A stretch of DNA of 62,000 nucleotides, from assembly GCF_037975245.1 (NCBI RefSeq), contig NC_092569.1, forward strand, positions 19,895,001-19,957,000, given 5' to 3'. Both the position numbers and the translations under genes were made by a program. Of the stretch, positions 38,700-51,709 are shown in pieces. The notes beneath the pieces were generated by a model that was given only the letters and a program-made list of their open reading frames with translations, did no database searches and had not been told where the DNA came from. The first letter of the stretch is position 1. Each line of letters starts with the position of its first letter. The DNA comes from Apostichopus japonicus. Lineage: Eukaryota; Echinodermata; Holothuroidea; Aspidochirotida; Stichopodidae.

Positions 38700-40630
38700 T
38701 TTAGACCTGCTATCATTCTTATAATGATGTATATTTATTCCTTATTTTGCTTGGTTGTCGTGTTTTTTTTTCTGTTTGTTCCTTTGGTTTTGTCCATTAT
38801 GTTATAATAACCTGTTATCGTTCACACCTCACATATCAATAGTCGATTGACTAATGTGTGTGATTTGTTGCCTTTAGTTTCTGAATGATAAATACAGATT
38901 TACGTTAAAGCTGATAATTATAACCTCAGCTGACAGACTTACTTAGAAACAGAATCATTCTAATACAGATGCTTATTAGGCAAAGTGAATTAGGATAATT
39001 GTTCTATTGTACAAGGTTGCAGTTTGTAGGTTAAATTTATCGGTCATTACAAAGTAATAGGTAAATACTGACGTTTGTTTTAAATTGTAACTGACATACT
39101 TTCTCACCAGGATTTAATCATCTACTCTGGCTGTTTTGTAACAAACTTTAAATTAAGCAGGAAAAGTTATCGTTGTTAACAATCTACATTAATGATTATA
39201 AAACAGTCTATGTACTATCATTCTTTAGAAAACCTCTCTGTCGATCCAGAAATTATAGCAAATTTATTCGAGAAATATCTGGGAAGAAGAAAAAACAGAA
39301 AAGAACATCAAGACAGAGAGATTAATATTAGTATATATTACGTAATTTGTTGGGCGACGAAATTAGTAATAATCTCAAAGTTGTAGGCAAACACGGATAA
39401 TGCCGGACGAAGAATTGGCTAAGATTTTATTTATTCGCTGATCATTAATGGTACAGGCGAAGCAAAGCCATATCAATTATTTATTTCTAGTTAATATCCA
39501 TCCTCTTTCCCTTCCCTTCTCATCGTGTTCAATTATCATTGAGTATTATTTCACTTTAATCTATTACAAATGATTATAGAAAGAAAAAAAATCAATTTTT
39601 AACATATATTTATAAATGTCATTTGAAGATTCGTTGAATATATGTAGTCACTCAAAAGTTAGCTTATTTCTTGCTATTGCCCTCTTCGTCGTTCTTTCTG
39701 TCTCCATTATGTCTCCAAAATCTCTTCTATCGTTTTAAACAATTCCAGATTAACCAACCACTATCGTGCAACAGATATATTAAATGGATTATCCATCCGT
39801 AATATGCCAATTTACTTAATTCGCGACTCCCAAATCTGATAATTTACATAATCCGTCCTCGATATATCACTTTAGAACCCTTTTGTAGTTTCCATCATTA
39901 AAGAAACTGTCATTATCCATCCCGCTCCGTCATCCCCATCAGCATCGGAATCAGTTTCCCTACATCGGAACCAGCTTCAACGGTCCCACTTCTTCCTTTT
40001 TAAAATCCTGGATTCGCCTCAGATGACAATACGTAATTGCAATGACTTATGACTGTTAAGTGAATGCAGTATTAAATTTGACATTTTCGAGACAATTAAG
40101 GACATTAAATCTTTAGTGTGTGTGTGGAGGGGGAAGGGGTGGTGGTGGTTGCAGGGGTTAAGCTGGGTTATCTAACATATTAAGTATTCATTGTCATCGG
40201 GCTACTATAATAAATATGAACATCACAAATGACACTCAGTTACACATATTAGACATTATCTTTCATGAGAGTTGCTCTCTTTCTCTCAAAGTATTTAATA
40301 TAACATATGGATAGTTTAAAAAACACATTTTAATGTGAATTGATTGCCTTTTACTGATTTTCTACCTCAGTATAATTATTCAACACAAGTAAAGAATAAC
40401 ACTTATCCACTGTTTATTATTATCACATGAAGTTGATCGCATAGTCTTTAGCACGTCAATATAGGTGAAGAGTTGATATATTTCGAGGTCGGATAATTAC
40501 TGTAGGCTGAGCAAAGGGCAGAGGTATACTATTATCTTTAATTTGTTCATATTTGGCAAACCTAATATCACACTAAACCAAAAACATCCCAAACTGGAAT
40601 TTATTTTACCAAAATAATCCTCCAGCTAAA
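38700..40630. other. intergenic DNA, no gene seen
   Basis: AT-rich spacer between the FReD gene (+) and the WSC receptor cluster (-). Only short open frames with no coding character. The two genes on either side converge here, so this is 3' flank for the FReD gene. Confidence 0.5.
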
Positions 40631-40635
40631 CTAAC

Positions 40636-40803
40636 TTGAATTAATTACTTTAGACTGTCTCTGATTGGTGAATAATAAGTCGAGACCCTAACTTTGGGGG
40701 ACTGACGGACGCGGCACAGCCGAGTTCATTATTGCGTAAACTGTTGGGTCGAGACTGCTTGTTCACCAATAACAGGCAGCCTAAATTAAATTATTCATAA
40801 ATA
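40636..40803. repeat. ~165-bp inverted-repeat (fold-back) element
   Basis: The left arm (about 40636-40687, containing 'gattggtgaataataagtcg' and 'gagaccc') is the imperfect reverse complement of the right arm (about 40746-40803, 'gggtcgagactg' and 'ttcaccaataac'). The ~55-bp loop is CG-rich. Each arm has a CCAAT motif. It is probably a small fold-back MITE. Confidence 0.75.
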
Positions 40804-40819
40804 ACGGATGGTCAGAATA

Positions 40820-43280
40820 TGATGTCATATCATCCAATCATATACGCAAGAATGAAAAATAACATATAGAAAGTGTATGTATGGGTCATAACATGGGTCC
40901 GTTTGCTGGGGAAGGTTAATGTATGAGTGGTCTGCATTCGATAATTTGATATTATGCAATAATAACTCGCTTCTGTTTCCTTAATGTATGATGACGTTAT
41001 GTCCAGCTAGTTAGCGCGCAAAATACTTCTTTGAATAACACCTCATATGTAATTCTTTTAATCCTCTTTTATTTTCGTTTTTTTCTTTATTTCCCCACTT
41101 TCTCAGGAATGACAAAGATATACCATACACCCACAAAACTTATAATATTTAGCAATTAATCCAGTTTCACCAACTAACAGTATAAAATTAGTGTGCGTTT
41201 GATATAGAACTAACATTAAACATAAGACAACTATAAACATGTTAATGTACAGAATCATCCAAGGAATGTAATCAATCTCGTTTTACAAGCTTATTATGGA
41301 TGTGAAATTCTATGGTTGCATTGTTATTCAAATTGGAAGTAACGCTGGAAAAATATACATAGTAGTGAAATAACTTTTTGATAGTGTGCCTTCTCTCGGG
41401 CCGAAGCCTAGCCTAATCCCTGTCCTCAAAGATCTGGAGAATATCTGACATCCACAGAGTAAAGATAATTGGTTTATACTTCATATATCTCATTTTTTCT
41501 TTATGGCTGACCCTGAGTATATCTCTTAGCGTTTAAAGGTATCTTGCTCTCAAGACTGTGCTATTGGAAGTTAGAATTGAAGTGTCCATTAAACTATTCA
41601 CGTCCTATATCAAAATGTTCGTGGATTATATCTTAATGATCACTTTTGGCAGACAATTCATTTTGTTATGCTGTAAATCGTTAACCCAATGCCATCAGTC
41701 AATATTGTACATTAAACCATATGAAATGAGCCATTAAACATCTCGCGTCAATAAATTAAATTGGGATGCCGACTTTGTCTAACACGTTGACCATTGGCTC
41801 AGTTCATCAATTGCACACAAATCTTCATAGGAAAACATGTTGTGGATAAATGACATGTTGTCAAGGATAAATGGTGTTTTGTGGTTTGTATGAAGGTAAA
41901 ACCACATATTTTGATTGAATTATTAGCATTAATAAAATAATAGGTTAACATTAACATTTAGGCCTACAGCGACCTACAGAACTAGCAATAGAGTTTTCCC
42001 CTTAACCTTAAACTAAGGGAAATCGAAAGTAAGATTCTGCCAAAGTCATCGTTTAGTATCTAACGGATGATAAATTTGTATAGTTATAGGTTTTTTCCTG
42101 GCTTTAATGTTATTGCTCTATATGAAGATATCAAAATATGAAGGGGTTTCACAACCGTCTTTGTTATCTTAAACTGCAATTTGTGTTGAATTTATTACAC
42201 ATTGGTGGTAGCACACTCAAGCGATGAAGGAAAGATATTTACGGTGGATGGAAACGTTACCCTGTTGCTTCACTCCAAGAACATAGCAAGGGTTTCAAAT
42301 GTGAGAACATCACTTTACCCTTTCGGGGTAAAAAGTTGTCTTAGTTTATATTAACTATGACAGTACAATACTATGAAATAGCCCAATGTTTGTATCCAGT
42401 TAGGTATATTTCTTATAACAGTAGCCGTTACCCAATAATCCTTTAATATTATACGCTTTGTTCAGAATATCAAAACGTTACAATTCATTTCATGAAAGCA
42501 TATACACATAAATATACTTTAATTTGTAGTTGAATGAAACAGGTCTAATATTCATCATTATTTTGCAAGGAACGAATATGAAATATCTATTCTTATATTA
42601 TCTGGCTTAGTTGCATGTAAAGTATTGTATAAACTTTCGTTTTTGCGTTGATTGCATTTTTGGACAGTTGGACAATTCTGAAAAGGAAAGTTAAACAAAC
42701 GATAAATCATTTTCTAAACAGACAATGTCATGAGAAGGTCTCATTCAGTTTTGCTTATCCTCAGTTTTCTTTCAACCCAATTTTAATTGAATTGAACTGA
42801 CACATATATAATGGGCATTCATATCCATGGATTGTTATTATTATTTTTACTGCCTATGGTGTAACATACTTCTACTTCACAACTAATAGCACAATGGACA
42901 ATATGTGTTGTAATAATACATGCAAGTGGCGCGTACCGAGCTATATTCGTTATTTTTTTAAATGATAACTTACTGTGGGTCACTGTCCAAAAAATACGAA
43001 GATGAGACGATGAAAACAGAAAATAAAAAGGGCCCCATCCCCCACCCCGCCTACCCATCCCCACTTCTACAATGACTATATAGTAAGTTACAACTCATAT
43101 TCTGAATTATTACATATTTTATGGAGAAGAACGTTGCGACTTGCGTAATGGTCACTCATTGAATCCCAGCAATTCTTGTGTCATGCATATATCTGCGTGC
43201 CAAAGTGCAATTTCTAGCTATCATGATTGTTGTTTTTCTTTGACATAGTAATCTTACTGTATAAACCGTACCCATCAACA
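40820..43280. other. 3' flank of receptor gene A, no gene seen
   Basis: No exon supported. It may contain the 3' UTR and polyA site of gene A, but no clear - strand AATAAA was assigned. Confidence 0.4.
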
Positions 43281-43284
43281 CGCT

Positions 43285-46200
43285 CTATTCAGAACTGTTC
43301 TCCTTGAGTGTAGCATACATTATAGTGTTAGAAGCAGAATGATGACAACATGAACTAACATTCTTAGTTGCAGTCACACTTTTCCTTTGCAAAGAACTAG
43401 GACCCTGAAGCTGTTCGAAAAGTCGTTTAGCATTTAAAAATGTCGAATTAACATCATCACTATCTGTGGAGTGAATATCATTGATACCCCTACGAGCTGC
43501 CGTGTCCCTTTCAATATGTTCTTCCCCTTCTTTATTTAGAAAAGCTGTGTTCTTTTTTCGACATTTAAGAGTGTATGTTTCATAGTTGAGTTTATCTTGC
43601 GTTGGGCAATCTGTCACACCTGGTATTTGATGCGCTCTACATACCTCAATATCAACGACAGCGTAAGGCTCTATGAGTTCATGAAAGCATGCTGAACTAG
43701 TTTCGCCCTTCTCGTCTTCTTTAATATTTTGAAGTTCATCAACCTCTTCATGATCCTGAGAAGATGGAGAACTAGATGATTCCAATATTTCTTTTACTGA
43801 TTGGTCAAAGAATTGACATGAAGCTCCTCTACATGTCGTGTATGTCGCCACAGCAGGTTCAACTTCAAGATTGCTATCTTCAATTGCAATATAAGTTGAA
43901 GGTTGATCCATATCGACAGGAGCAGATATTTTGAAGGATCCCACGTGATAAGAATGTCTAACACAGCATCTATTCCTTTCCATTGTAATTTCATCTTCAT
44001 TATCTACATTAGAGGCGTCACAGTTATTTATTCCGCTACCTGTGCGTGACAAATACGAATCCAGTGGACACTCCCGTGCTCGTCGCCACCATCGTGTTAT
44101 GCTCCTTAAAACACCTGGGCGGCATCTGTGAATAGTAATATGAAAAAAAAAAACATGAAACAAGACAAACACAATAAATAACCCTCAAACTCAAACAGTA
44201 CATATATCTTTGAAAATAGCCCCTCGTCTTTCACTTCCTATATCCCTCGGGCCAATATTTAACCTGCAGCAACACAATGACAGTTGTAACGCCATAATTC
44301 TTCTTAACATTTTTTAGCTGTGCAGCATAGGCATTGGTACTACAGGAATAATGTTCAAGACAGGGATTATTCAGATGATCGGCTGTTTTGGTAGAACCTG
44401 GTTCAAATCCTCCCTATATTCACAGTTTTTTTTTTGGTAAGTTTTTTCATTCTGTAATTTTCCCAATGTTGCTGTTTGCTTTTATAAAAAAAAATACTGC
44501 ATAATGATTATGGAGCTTCCTAGAGTTATCCAGTCCCCAAACTATGGCGTCGAGCTCATGCGTATGACAAACGTTTGGCATAGACCATTCTATACTTACT
44601 TGGAAATGAAATAGACCGAGCCAATAACCGACATGCACCCGAGGATAAATGACGTAGAAGATATAAGGAAATAAATTCCACCGAAACCGCTTTCTGTAAA
44701 TAAAAATGATTCACCAGATCAAACCAAATAAATTGGATACTGGATATTTCGTGAACCAACATAAGTTTCATTTTACACTGCCATTAACAGTTTATTCAAA
44801 ACGATATAACTTTTTTGTCTTATTGAATTTAATGCTGTAAGCTAATTACAATTGTTTAGCCATAGAATTTTGAATCGAGACAATAACTCAACTAATAATA
44901 ATTTTATACCGCAATAACTTGTTAATCATTAAATGTAAGATAAGAGATAAGATAAGATAAGATAAACTGTATTGCATCCGATAGGGAAATTACATGCTTG
45001 CAGATAAAACAGTAAGATATAAAAACGATACTATACAACAATAAGAGAACAAACAGTAGAACAATAAAAGCATAAGAAATGCTAATAACAAGGAACGGGA
45101 ACAGATGGGTGCTGTTGCTGACGTTAAGATGGAGATAATTCCTGTCGCATTCAGCAACAAAATTGGCAATTTGTTCACGGTAGATCCGGTCATCGTCATT
45201 TTTAATCCGGCCAACGAGAGCAGTGTCATCCGCAAACTTGATGAGCGGACAGCTGAGGTCAGTGGAGCGTATTCCGGAGGTATACAGAGTGAATAGGAAT
45301 GGTGCTAACACAGTGCCCTGTGGTGCTCCAGTGCTACATTCCATAATGTCAGATACAACATCACGACCGATACGTACAAATTGTGAGCGGTTAGTGAGAT
45401 AGTCCAATACCCATCGAACCAAAGCATGTGGCACATCATCAGATCCAAGTAAAACGTTAGCTAAAATATGAGGTTGCATCGTATTAAAAGCAGATGAAAA
45501 ATCAAAGAACATGATGTGAGCGGAGACTTTACCAGATTTAGAGTCTTCGAGATGGGAGTATAATGTGTCCAATGTGAACAGGAGTGCATCGTCAGTGTTG
45601 CGTCCCTTCCTATATGCGAACTGGTGATCATCCATTAGGTTTACAGTTAGCCTTTTGATATACTGCAATATAAATCTTTCACATGATTTCATGGCTACGG
45701 AAGTGAGCGCCACCGGACGAAGATCATTCATGCTGGTGATAGTTGACTTTTTGGGCACCGGAATAATACAGTCTTGTTTTCATAGGCGAGGGATGCACTG
45801 GGTCCTAAAGCACAAGTTGAAAATGTGGGTGAAGATATATGACAATTGATGGTTACATAGTTTCAAAACTCGCGGTGAGAGTTTGTCCGGTCCAGCTGAT
45901 TTTGATGCGTTCAGCCGGGAGAAATCTCGAAGTACATCATCCTCTGTTATGGTTAGGAAAGGCGCGGACTCCCCGGAAGTTACTCTGAGAATACGTTCGA
46001 TTTCATCCGTGAAATCGTGGCAATCGAACCGGTTATAAAATGAGTTCAGTTGATTGGCGTAGGTTTGGGAGTATTCTGGTAATGAGCAATGCTTCGAGCT
46101 ACCGTTAGTATAACCGCTCATCAAACGCATGCCGGTCCACACATCCCTAATGTTGTTTGTTGTGAAATTATTTTCGATTTTCCGTTGATAAGCATCTTTC

Positions 46201-49200
46201 TCTTGTTTGATTACAGAGTTAATCTCCTTCTAAATTAGCTTCAAGTCATTTTTAGAACCCGTTCTGAATATCAGTTTCTTCTTATTGATCAACTGTTTCA
46301 CCCTTTTAGTAATCCATGGCTTGTTATTGGGGTAACATTTGACTTTCTTCGTGGGAATGATGGCGTCCTCACAAAATTTGATATAGGAGCTGACGGTGTC
46401 CGTTAATTCGTGAATATCATCGGCAGTGTCAACAAACATTTCCCAGTCCGTGCGATCAAAACAGTCTTGGAGTTGATCCAGGGCATCATCCGACCATCAT
46501 TTGATTGTAATTAACCGCGGCTTTTCACGCTGGACGACAGGCCTGTACTTTGGTAACAGGAGAACGAGGTCATGGTCGGCTTCACCAAGCTTAGTCAACT
46601 GGGATGATACATAAGCGTCTTTGACGTTGGTGTAACAAAGGTCCAGAGTCGATTCCCCCCGTGTTGGACCATTGACGTGTTGATAAAACCGTAATCCCGG
46701 GTGTTTCATTGATCCATGGTTGAAATCTCCATTAACCACAACAAGGGCATCAGGGGCTTTAGCTTCCAAATCTTGAATGGCCTTAATCAACTCAGCACTA
46801 CCCGCCTTAGCAACGGACTTGTCCGGTATGTAAACAGTACAGACTAAAACGTGTGAGAACTCCCGCGGTAGATAAAATGGCCGTACAGAAACAGTTAACA
46901 TTTCCAGGTGGGGGGTGCAAACATAGTCCTTTCTGTACACATTATTTGGGTGACACCACTTCTGGTTGACGTAAACACACACACCTCCCCCACTGCATTT
47001 ACCAGCCGCTTCCAAATCCCTGTCACCACGTACCAGTTGGAATCCGTCGATGTTAACATGATCGTCACTATGGTTACCTGTCAACCATGTCTCTGTGAAC
47101 GACACAATACAAGTATTCCTGAAGTCCGACAAATATCTCACACTCGCACAAAGTTCCTCCATCTTGTTGCTGAGAGATTGAACATTTCCCATTATGATTG
47201 AGGGTAAATAAGGCCGGTTCTTACACTGACTATTCCTTCGTTTGACACCCCCTGCTTTCCCACGCTTTCGTCGCCTCATCTCTTTTGGTAATCGCATATC
47301 TGGTAGTCCTGTACCGACTGCGCATCTAGTACCGATTGCGCGAAATTCCGATGGAGTGTAATAGAAGACTGTCCGGTGGCCATTATGAAAAACCTCGCCA
47401 TTTCCGTGGGAAACGATACAAACAGTCACAAACACAACCAACAAAACGATAAACATCCACTTAGAGCACATATTGACAGCATTCGGTGGATAAAACAGCG
47501 ACAATAGAACGATGAAACATGGAATTCGAGAGGAAACTGCAAGCTGTGTCGCCACGCGAGCAGCGCCACATATATAGATGTACCACATTCAATTACAAAT
47601 GGAATTATGCAAAATAATCATTTTCAGAATATTATATTTTGGTTGGAAACGACAGTACTTGGAACGTGATCCTGCAACATTTCTGGTATGCTTAAAAGTC
47701 ATAAATCGGACCTTTTTCTTAAAGTTCACCCTTTATACCAAACCCAAAGTATTATGTATATATATATATATATATATTGTTTCTTGTTATAATTTCAAGG
47801 ACTTGAATAAATGTGTTTCAAACTCAACGACCTTTTATACATATTTCATGTAACATTTATATAGCAAATAAGAAAAGGGATTATTTAAGAATAGGTTGCA
47901 ATATACAAGAAGGTAAATATTGTTTACCAACAGTGGCAGCAAAACTTGGTACAGATCAACATCAAGTGTGAACATAATAGCAAATACTTATGATACTGTA
48001 CGAGCACGATTAAAATGTCACCACTACACTATTTTACCACAATGTTGAAGAGGATAGCTCAAAATTCATCCAAATCCTATGAAATGTCGAATTGAAAGTG
48101 AAATAGTAAGAAAAAGTTGAACTTACTCCTCTTAGCAGCCTTTTGTTTCCAAATTGCAATTCTTCCACTGCCTCCGCATTTTTCGGCTCCCGAACAAAAT
48201 ACACCATTTTCAAAGCAAGACTTCTTGTGCACATCTTTAGAAGGGAGTACGTCTTCGCACAAGCATTCGTTACCTCCAATGAGACCGTTGAATGAATGTG
48301 ACATACATTTACGTTGACATAACTCTAAAGTTAAATCCGGAAATTTACCACCGAAATGGAAGATTTCTGAACTATCATTTGAAGAATGATGAAAGCAGCC
48401 CTGGTATTGATCGTCTTAATATGTAAATAAATATGAAATATGCAAACACGTAAGTTAGATATTCGGATATTCGTTTAATGAAGTAATACATGTTGATCAA
48501 TGAAATCGAATATGAAATACAGACTCAATGACGAACGCAGAAGAAAACGACACTGTGAATTGAAATAGTTCACGGTGTTCCTTGAGTAGTTTATCCGAGA
48601 TAAAACTCAATAACAGACTCCAGAAAGACAACATAGTAACATTGTTAATATACAATTTGTAAAAACATACAAAATTACGACCTCACAATGGATTGCTACG
48701 TCATCGTTTAATTGAGTTCTACACGGTGTTCTTTCATTGTGTAATATGAAGTACTAACTCAGAAATGGACTCCAGAAGACATAGTTATGACAAATTGAAA
48801 TTGAGTATTACATGCTGTTCTTTGATGCAGAATCTAGAAATACAGATGCCCTAACGACCTCCCCAGTAATTTTATTTATTTATTTTATTTTATTTATTTG
48901 TTTTTCCACAGAAGTACAAAGCGGAGGGAAGTCTTTCATAAAGCTTAAAAGCTTAACAAAGTGGAAGACTCCCTAAAGAAAAAAAAATAATAATAATAAT
49001 AAATACAAATTGAATGATTGTTACATAATGTACAGAAACTGCTGAAGTAAATAACTCATTTACATAATTTAATATGATGATATCAATTCTTTTTTTAAAC
49101 ATTTCTTAAATGAATTCTTTGTAGCCTTAGATTTAACGGTATTGCTTAATGAGTTCCATAACTTAGTTGCACGGTTGCGAAAGCTGCGTGTACCTAGTTT

Positions 49201-51699
49201 CGTATGATAGAAGTTGCAATGAGCATTTTGTCTATTTCGGGTATTATAATTGTATAATTCTACATTAATTGTATAGAAATTATGAAAGGAACCCGGAAGT
49301 AGCCCATGCCAAGCTTTATACGTAAATACAGCAAGTTGTAGCCTTATAATATCATTTAATTTCAGCAGGTTTTGACCTTTAAACAATGGACTAGTATGCT
49401 GACGAAATGCAGCATGTGTTATGTTACGTATTGCGCCTTTTTGTAGTTTATTGAGACGGTCAAGACAAGTTATGTTAGCACCAGACCAAATAATAGAACA
49501 GTAGGACAGATGAGGTAGAATGAGCGTATTATAAATCATTCTTAGAATGTGTGTCGGTAGGAAATGTTTTATTATAGCGAGTATACCAATGTTCCTTGCG
49601 ACCATAGAACAGATTGCTGAAATATGTTGTTGCCAACTTAGTTTTGAATCAATATATACACCTAAAAATTTTATGTAGTCAACATTGTTAATTGGTGTAC
49701 CATTCATATTAATGTTGTGAACTTGAGGAGGGTTGTTGGAGTTATTAAGTTATCGTATTAAGTTTAAGTTATTAAGTTATTATTAAGTTATTATTATTAA
49801 GTTATTATTAAGTTATATTAAGTTATTAAGTTATTAAGTTGGAGTTATTAAGTAATCATTAAGTTATCGTTTAAATGAGTACTACACGGTGTTCTTTCAT
49901 TATGTTTTCTGAAGTACTAACTCAGAAATGGAATATAAACAATGTCAAACTTTGATGTGATATGGAGAATAATAAAATCGAAACTAATTGACATTATTAA
50001 CATGTGAAAGTATATGCTGCCTGAAATCCAAGCTGTAACATTGCCGTGGTAACTGAGCAAACTATACAATGAACAAAGTTAATGTATATTTTATTGGGCT
50101 TGAAAGAATAATTTAATAACTTTTTTATTTCCGTTAATGTTACTTTATTTAATGTATTTTTTTGTTGTTGCATGACTGAAATTTTGGAAGTTGGTGTAAG
50201 ATGGTTGCCAAGACAAATGAAGATAAAAATGAGAACAATTAAGTCACGTGATATTATTGTCCACAGGCTATAACATCGTTTTACGGCGTATGATATGTCG
50301 TAAAAGCGGCCATAGAAAAACCTAATAGAATATAACAAAACTCAGTGTATATGCGCAGTATCAATCTTTTCTCTTCTTAAGTGCTTTGGTATCTTAAATG
50401 GAGATGAGTCATTTTCTTTCCATGAGCATATAAGAAATGTTGGTTTAGAGGTATGCAAACCCTATCCTTAAAATGTTGACAACAGTCGCTGTCTTTATAT
50501 CCTACCTTGATACACGACCAGAGCCTGTTCTCCGCCACATTTCACAGCTCCCGCACAGAATGTATTGCACTCTATGTCAGAAACATTTGTGAGTTTTTCA
50601 TATAGGCCGTCATCCCCGTATCTGCAGTGGCAATATGTTCCATTTTCCAGGCCGAAGTGTGTATAACTCCCAACGGCACAAAACCGAGAGCAATTTGAAT
50701 GGCTTAAATCACTTTGAAAGAGCCGTATTTCAAAGTTTTTGTCAAAGTTACCAGAAAAGCATCCTAGGTAGTCTTTGTCTGTTTGAGAAAAATAAAAAAT
50801 GATCTTGACGGATTGGGTTAAGAGATTAAAGAAAAAAATATAACGAAATCGAAAAGAAAAAAAACTGATTTACTGTGGTCACGAAATGGGTCAGCCCACA
50901 TTTCTCAAACAGTTAACCGTCTTGGGTATTTTAATTGATTTAAACTTTTATTTTAAGTTGAAAATGTGCACGTCCGTTCTGCTTTTCTTTCATTCATCAA
51001 CCACAAGCTATGCTTATACTGAAATTTTTAGGTTCATCCCGGTTATTACTTTGGCATTAGGCCTACGTCTATTGGTGGAGAGGCACCTATTTTACGTATA
51101 CGTAAGAGAAGCTTGTAGATTACACTTCACGTCAGGTGGCAATCCGATAGACGGGAAAACCGTCTTGATTTTGCCTGGTTCCACCCTACCCACTCACACA
51201 ACAGAACATTGTTGATAGTCTCCTAATAGTTTAAACAATAAGTAACAGTTGCCTTGCATAACTCTTGCAAAAAAAAAAAAAAGCTTAGGCAAATGCCCTC
51301 TTCTATGTTCTAAATGATCTTCAGGACAAGAAGCATCTCCGTTAATGTTAAGCATGATTGTACCTTTATTTAAACTTTTGCCCTGTTTACGCATTGATGA
51401 AACACTAAATAGTAGGTATACCGTCTTTGAAGGTATACCGTCTTCGTCTAGAAATTATAGCAATTTAAATTTTCCTTATTCTAACAAAATTAAATATAAT
51501 GATGTTGAAAAGAAAAGCATTGTGAATTTCAGAGGAATTCGCCTCGTGACCTACTTTATAGGTTTTATTGAAGTTTCATTATGTAACACAAAACGAATTC
51601 AGATTTTTTTCAGACAACGAAAGTGAGCTCACCTGGAAAACACAGTATTGTTTCATACAAAATCACAATTGTAAAAACTTCAGTGCTTGAGAAAGTCAT
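43285..51699 (-). CDS. gene A: signal peptide, two WSC domains, TM, long ITIM-bearing tail (type I receptor, ~520 aa)
   Basis: Five exons join in phase on the - strand. 51699-51633: ATG and 22-residue signal peptide (FTIVILYETILCF core), phase 1. 50778-50506: WSC domain 1 (YLGCFSG ... YCHC ... KCGGEQALVVY), residues ~23-113. 48414-48127: WSC domain 2 (YQGCFHH ... ECLC ... KCGGSGRIAIW), ~114-209. 44693-44600: transmembrane segment (GIYFLISSTSFILGCMSVIG), ~214-239, ending phase 2. 44125-43285: one large tail exon, ~241-520, stop at 43285. Each WSC has eight cysteines, as usual for the family (carbohydrate-binding-type modules of Kremen, polycystin-1 and yeast stress sensors). The tail begins with a basic stop-transfer stretch (RWWRRAR) and has two ITIM-fitting motifs, STYIAI (Tyr ~319) and IMYATL (Tyr ~511), plus EPYAVV and YETYTL. 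LINE insertions occupy the introns at 44.9-47.6 and 48.9-49.7 kb. Function as an inhibitory recognition receptor is inferred. A small linker exon between WSC2 and TM, as in gene B, was not seen. Confidence 0.87.
44338..44425 (+). mobile_element. possible SINE fragment
   Basis: A B-box-like 'ggttcaaatcc' near 44400-44410 is followed by a T-run. The upstream A box is not convincing. It lies in the intron between the TM and tail exons of gene A. Confidence 0.2.
44938..47580 (-). mobile_element. non-LTR retrotransposon (LINE), decayed and internally deleted
   Basis: A single frame on the - strand reads from about 47588 to 44940, interrupted by three stop codons (46497-46499, 46230-46232, 45780-45782). 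Upstream part: an apurinic-type endonuclease (ETWLTGN ... GGGVCVYV ... VVVNGDFN ... ADHDLV). Downstream part: a reverse transcriptase (SAGPDKLSPRVLK, DFSSAFNT, GAPQGTVLAPFLF, FADDTALVG). After the region usually followed by the RT thumb (FVAECDRNYLHLNVS) the frame runs directly into hydrophobic 3' UTR-like sequence, so the C-terminal third is deleted. The 3' end is a TTATC pentamer repeat (44938-44966). No long terminal repeats or RNase H are seen. It is inserted in the intron of gene A between WSC2 and TM, in the same orientation as the gene. Confidence 0.92.
47754..47778. repeat. (TA)n microsatellite
   Basis: Short TA run just 5' of the LINE, in the gene A intron. Confidence 0.9.
48862..49735 (-). 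mobile_element. 5'-truncated LINE, reverse-transcriptase C-terminus
   Basis: An intact 212-codon frame (49707-49069) encodes the end of a LINE ORF2: 'DYIKFLGVYIDSKLSW', 'ARNIGIL', 'LILPHLSYCSIIW', 'LNKLQKGAIRNI' and 'RATKLWNSLSN'. It is followed by a short 3' UTR and an A/T-rich tail (TTTAT repeats near 48870-48900). The 5' side ends abruptly at a TAAGTTATT-type simple repeat (49740-49865), as expected from incomplete reverse transcription. It lies in the intron between the two WSC exons of gene A. It is a different family from the LINE at 44.9-47.6 kb, judging by the 3' tail. Confidence 0.9.
49738..49870. repeat. TTATTAAG-type simple repeat
   Basis: Degenerate repeats of 'taagttatta' over about 130 bp at the 5' boundary of the LINE fragment. 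Confidence 0.85.
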
Positions 51700-51709
51700 C
51701 GTCTCATGG

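Noticed and set aside
47401-47588. Signal-anchor membrane protein at the start of the LINE frame
   Set aside because: The hydrophobic stretch is continuous with the endonuclease frame and lies at the element's 5' end, so it belongs to the retrotransposon rather than to gene A.
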